From the NCBI RefSeq assembly GCF_018449635.1, contig NZ_JAAVUV010000010.1, forward strand, positions 1 through 64,000: DNA of 64,000 nt, written 5' to 3'. Shown piece after piece: positions 62,585-64,000 of this stretch. This stretch comes from Caballeronia sp. dw_276 (GTDB lineage: Bacteria; Pseudomonadota; Gammaproteobacteria; Burkholderiales; Burkholderiaceae). Made by a program: the position numbers and the translations under genes. Numbering within the stretch: position 1 is the stretch's first letter; the number at the start of each line of letters is the position of its first letter. The notes under the pieces were generated by a model that ran no database searches, was not told where the DNA came from, and saw only the letters and a program-made list of their open reading frames with translations.

Positions 62585-64000
62585 CAATCCACCCCGCCCA
62601 AGTAAGCTTCCAACACTGCTGGATCCTTCTGTACGTCCTGCGGCAAACCTTCCGCGATTCGCGTGCCGAACTCCATCACAACAAGCCGATCCGTGAGGTT
62701 CATCACGAAATCCATGTCGTGCTCAACAAGCAGAATGCTCATGCCCTCGCCTTTCAAGCGCCGCAGGAGTTCGGCGAGCTGCTGCTTCTCTTGATAGCGC
62801 AAACCAGCAGCGGGTTCATCGAGCAATAGCAAATTCGGATCGCAGCACAACGCACGTGCGATTTCGAGAATCCGTTGCTGACCGAGCGCCAAGCTGCCGG
62901 CTTCATCGTAGAGATGCTTTTCCAGCCCGACTCGTTTGATTTGCTTCGCTGCTTCGCCCATCAGCCGGGCCTCTTCCGCTGCGTTCAGTCGAACCACGCT
63001 ACGCCACACGCCCGTCTTGCCGCGCAAATGCGCACCAATCGCGACGTTCTCCAACACCGTCATACCCGATAGCAATCTCACGTGCTGGAACGTCCGCCCG
63101 ATACCCCGTTTGACGATTTCACGTGAAGTCAGTGTATCGATGCGCTCGCCCTGGAACGTGATCGATCCGCTCGTGGCTTGCAGCACGCCGGTCACAAGAT
63201 TGAATGTCGTGGATTTCCCCGCGCCGTTCGGCCCGATCAGGCCAATGATCTCGCCTGCCTTCACCTGAAAACTGACATCGTTGACGGCAACTAGGCCGCC
63301 GAACTGCTTGCGGGCTTTATCGACGATAAGCAACGGCTCGCCCGCCACCGGCCTTGCGCGCTGGGGCAATGCATCGGCATGATCGGGAACGCGGGCGCGC
63401 GGACCGCTCGGAAACAGCCGCGCCACAAATGGCCAGACGCCTTGCCGCGCATATTGCAGCAACAGGACCATCAGCACGCCGAAGACGATGATTTCAAAGT
63501 TCCCGTTCGATCCCAGCAACTTCGGTAGCAGCGTCTGCAAATAGTCTTGCAGAACGGTGAGGATAGTCGCGCCCAGAACCGCACCCCAGACGTGCGATAC
63601 GCCGCCCACGACTGCCATGAACAGGAACTCGATGCCGTGGTTCAAGCCGAACGGCGTCGGGTTCACCGCGCGCTGCAAATGTGCATAGAGGAAGCCCGAA
63701 ATGGCCGCGAGCACGGCGGCGTAGACGAAGATCACCACGCGCATCCACGCGGTATTCACGCCCATGGCTTCGGCCATTGTGCCGCCGCCGCGCAACGCCC
63801 TGATTGCCCGACCCGGACGGCTGTTGAGCAGGTTCTGAACGGAGATAACCGCCAGCAGCACCACAACCCAGATTAGGTAATAGATCGAGCGGCCCGACTC
63901 CAGATGCCAGCCGAAAAGATTGAGGATGGGAATGCCGTTGATGCCGTCGTACTTGCCGAGGAATTCGAGATTCCCGAACAGGAAGAACAACGACAAACCC
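62584..64000 (-). CDS. LivM-LivG fusion: permease and ATPase of a branched-chain amino acid transporter (5' end outside window)
   Basis: The visible 471 residues consist of a LivM-type membrane domain (to about residue 210; 'RPGRAIRALRGGGTMAEAMGV' and 'VGGVSHVWGAVLGA') fused to a LivG-type ATPase domain with Walker A 'GPNGAGKSTTFNLVTG', signature-like 'LALGQQRILEIARAL' and Walker B 'LLLLDEPAAGL'. The N-terminal part lies beyond the window edge. The frame runs through without interruption, so the fusion is real. In most genomes LivM and LivG are separate genes. LivF follows with a TGATG overlap. Confidence 0.9.
   Translation of the reverse strand, partial: GLSLFFLFGNLEFLGKYDGINGIPILNLFGWHLESGRSIYYLIWVVVLLAVISVQNLLNSRPGRAIRALRGGGTMAEAMGVNTAWMRVVIFVYAAVLAAISGFLYAHLQRAVNPTPFGLNHGIEFLFMAVVGGVSHVWGAVLGATILTVLQDYLQTLLPKLLGSNGNFEIIVFGVLMVLLLQYARQGVWPFVARLFPSGPRARVPDHADALPQRARPVAGEPLLIVDKARKQFGGLVAVNDVSFQVKAGEIIGLIGPNGAGKSTTFNLVTGVLQATSGSITFQGERIDTLTSREIVKRGIGRTFQHVRLLSGMTVLENVAIGAHLRGKTGVWRSVVRLNAAEEARLMGEAAKQIKRVGLEKHLYDEAGSLALGQQRILEIARALCCDPNLLLLDEPAAGLRYQEKQQLAELLRRLKGEGMSILLVEHDMDFVMNLTDRLVVMEFGTRIAEGLPQDVQKDPAVLEAYLGGVD

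Overview
The window looks like about 64 kb of the main chromosome of a Burkholderiaceae beta-proteobacterium, most likely Paraburkholderia or Caballeronia. This rests on protein recognition, the high GC content, the atpIBEFHAGDC and mnmG-rsmG-parA-parB order, a 1310-residue PutA and the flhF-flhG-fliA block. Two perfect 16-bp parS sites near parAB fit the origin-proximal part of the replicon. No prophage, CRISPR array or complete insertion sequence was seen.

Layout. (1) 1-713: one copy of a long palindromic repeat. (2) 705-8078, minus strand: a nitrogen-scavenging operon with a biuret-hydrolase-like cysteine hydrolase, the three oxamate-carbamoyltransferase-type subunits (AllH, AllF, AllG), carbamate kinase, a stand-alone allophanate-hydrolase C-terminal domain and an NCS1 permease. 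(3) 8613-12013: flagellar regulators flhF, flhG and fliA, then a convergent membrane diguanylate cyclase. (4) 13433-18854: a HicAB module with a weak hicA, tRNA-Arg(CCG), a di-haem cytochrome c, Rep helicase and a YdgJ-like dehydrogenase. (5) 18992-27064: a small lipoprotein, then a tandem glycine riboswitch controlling gcvT-gcvH-gcvP, an alginate-lyase-fold exported protein and sdaA. Together gcv and sdaA can turn glycine into C1 units, serine and pyruvate. (6) 27065-27876: the second repeat copy, inverted relative to the first.

(7) 27929-33925: a ThDP-enzyme/acyl-CoA-ligase pair, then ubiU-ubiV-ubiT for oxygen-independent ubiquinone synthesis with an FNR-like box upstream. (8) 34010-39185, minus strand: an amino-acid-binding protein and trifunctional PutA. 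A dyad of two GTTGCA hexamers upstream of putA matches the known PutA operator motif. (9) 39498-45531: a 56-residue membrane protein, priA, hemE, pheC and an esterase. (10) 45830-46040: an intergenic stretch with stacked hairpins and a plus-strand terminator, a candidate small RNA. (11) 46062-55829, minus strand: an acyl-CoA synthetase and the complete F1Fo ATP synthase operon with a good sigma-70 promoter. (12) 56100-61808, minus strand: an anion permease, parB, parA, rsmG and mnmG, with parS sites inside and just upstream of mnmG. (13) 61838-64000: LivF and a fused LivM-LivG protein cut by the window edge.

Most of the window is conserved core genome. The accessory-looking parts are the carbamoyl-nitrogen operon, the two repeats, hicAB and the ThDP/CoA-ligase pair. 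All functions are inferred from recognising protein families by eye; no search or computation was run.
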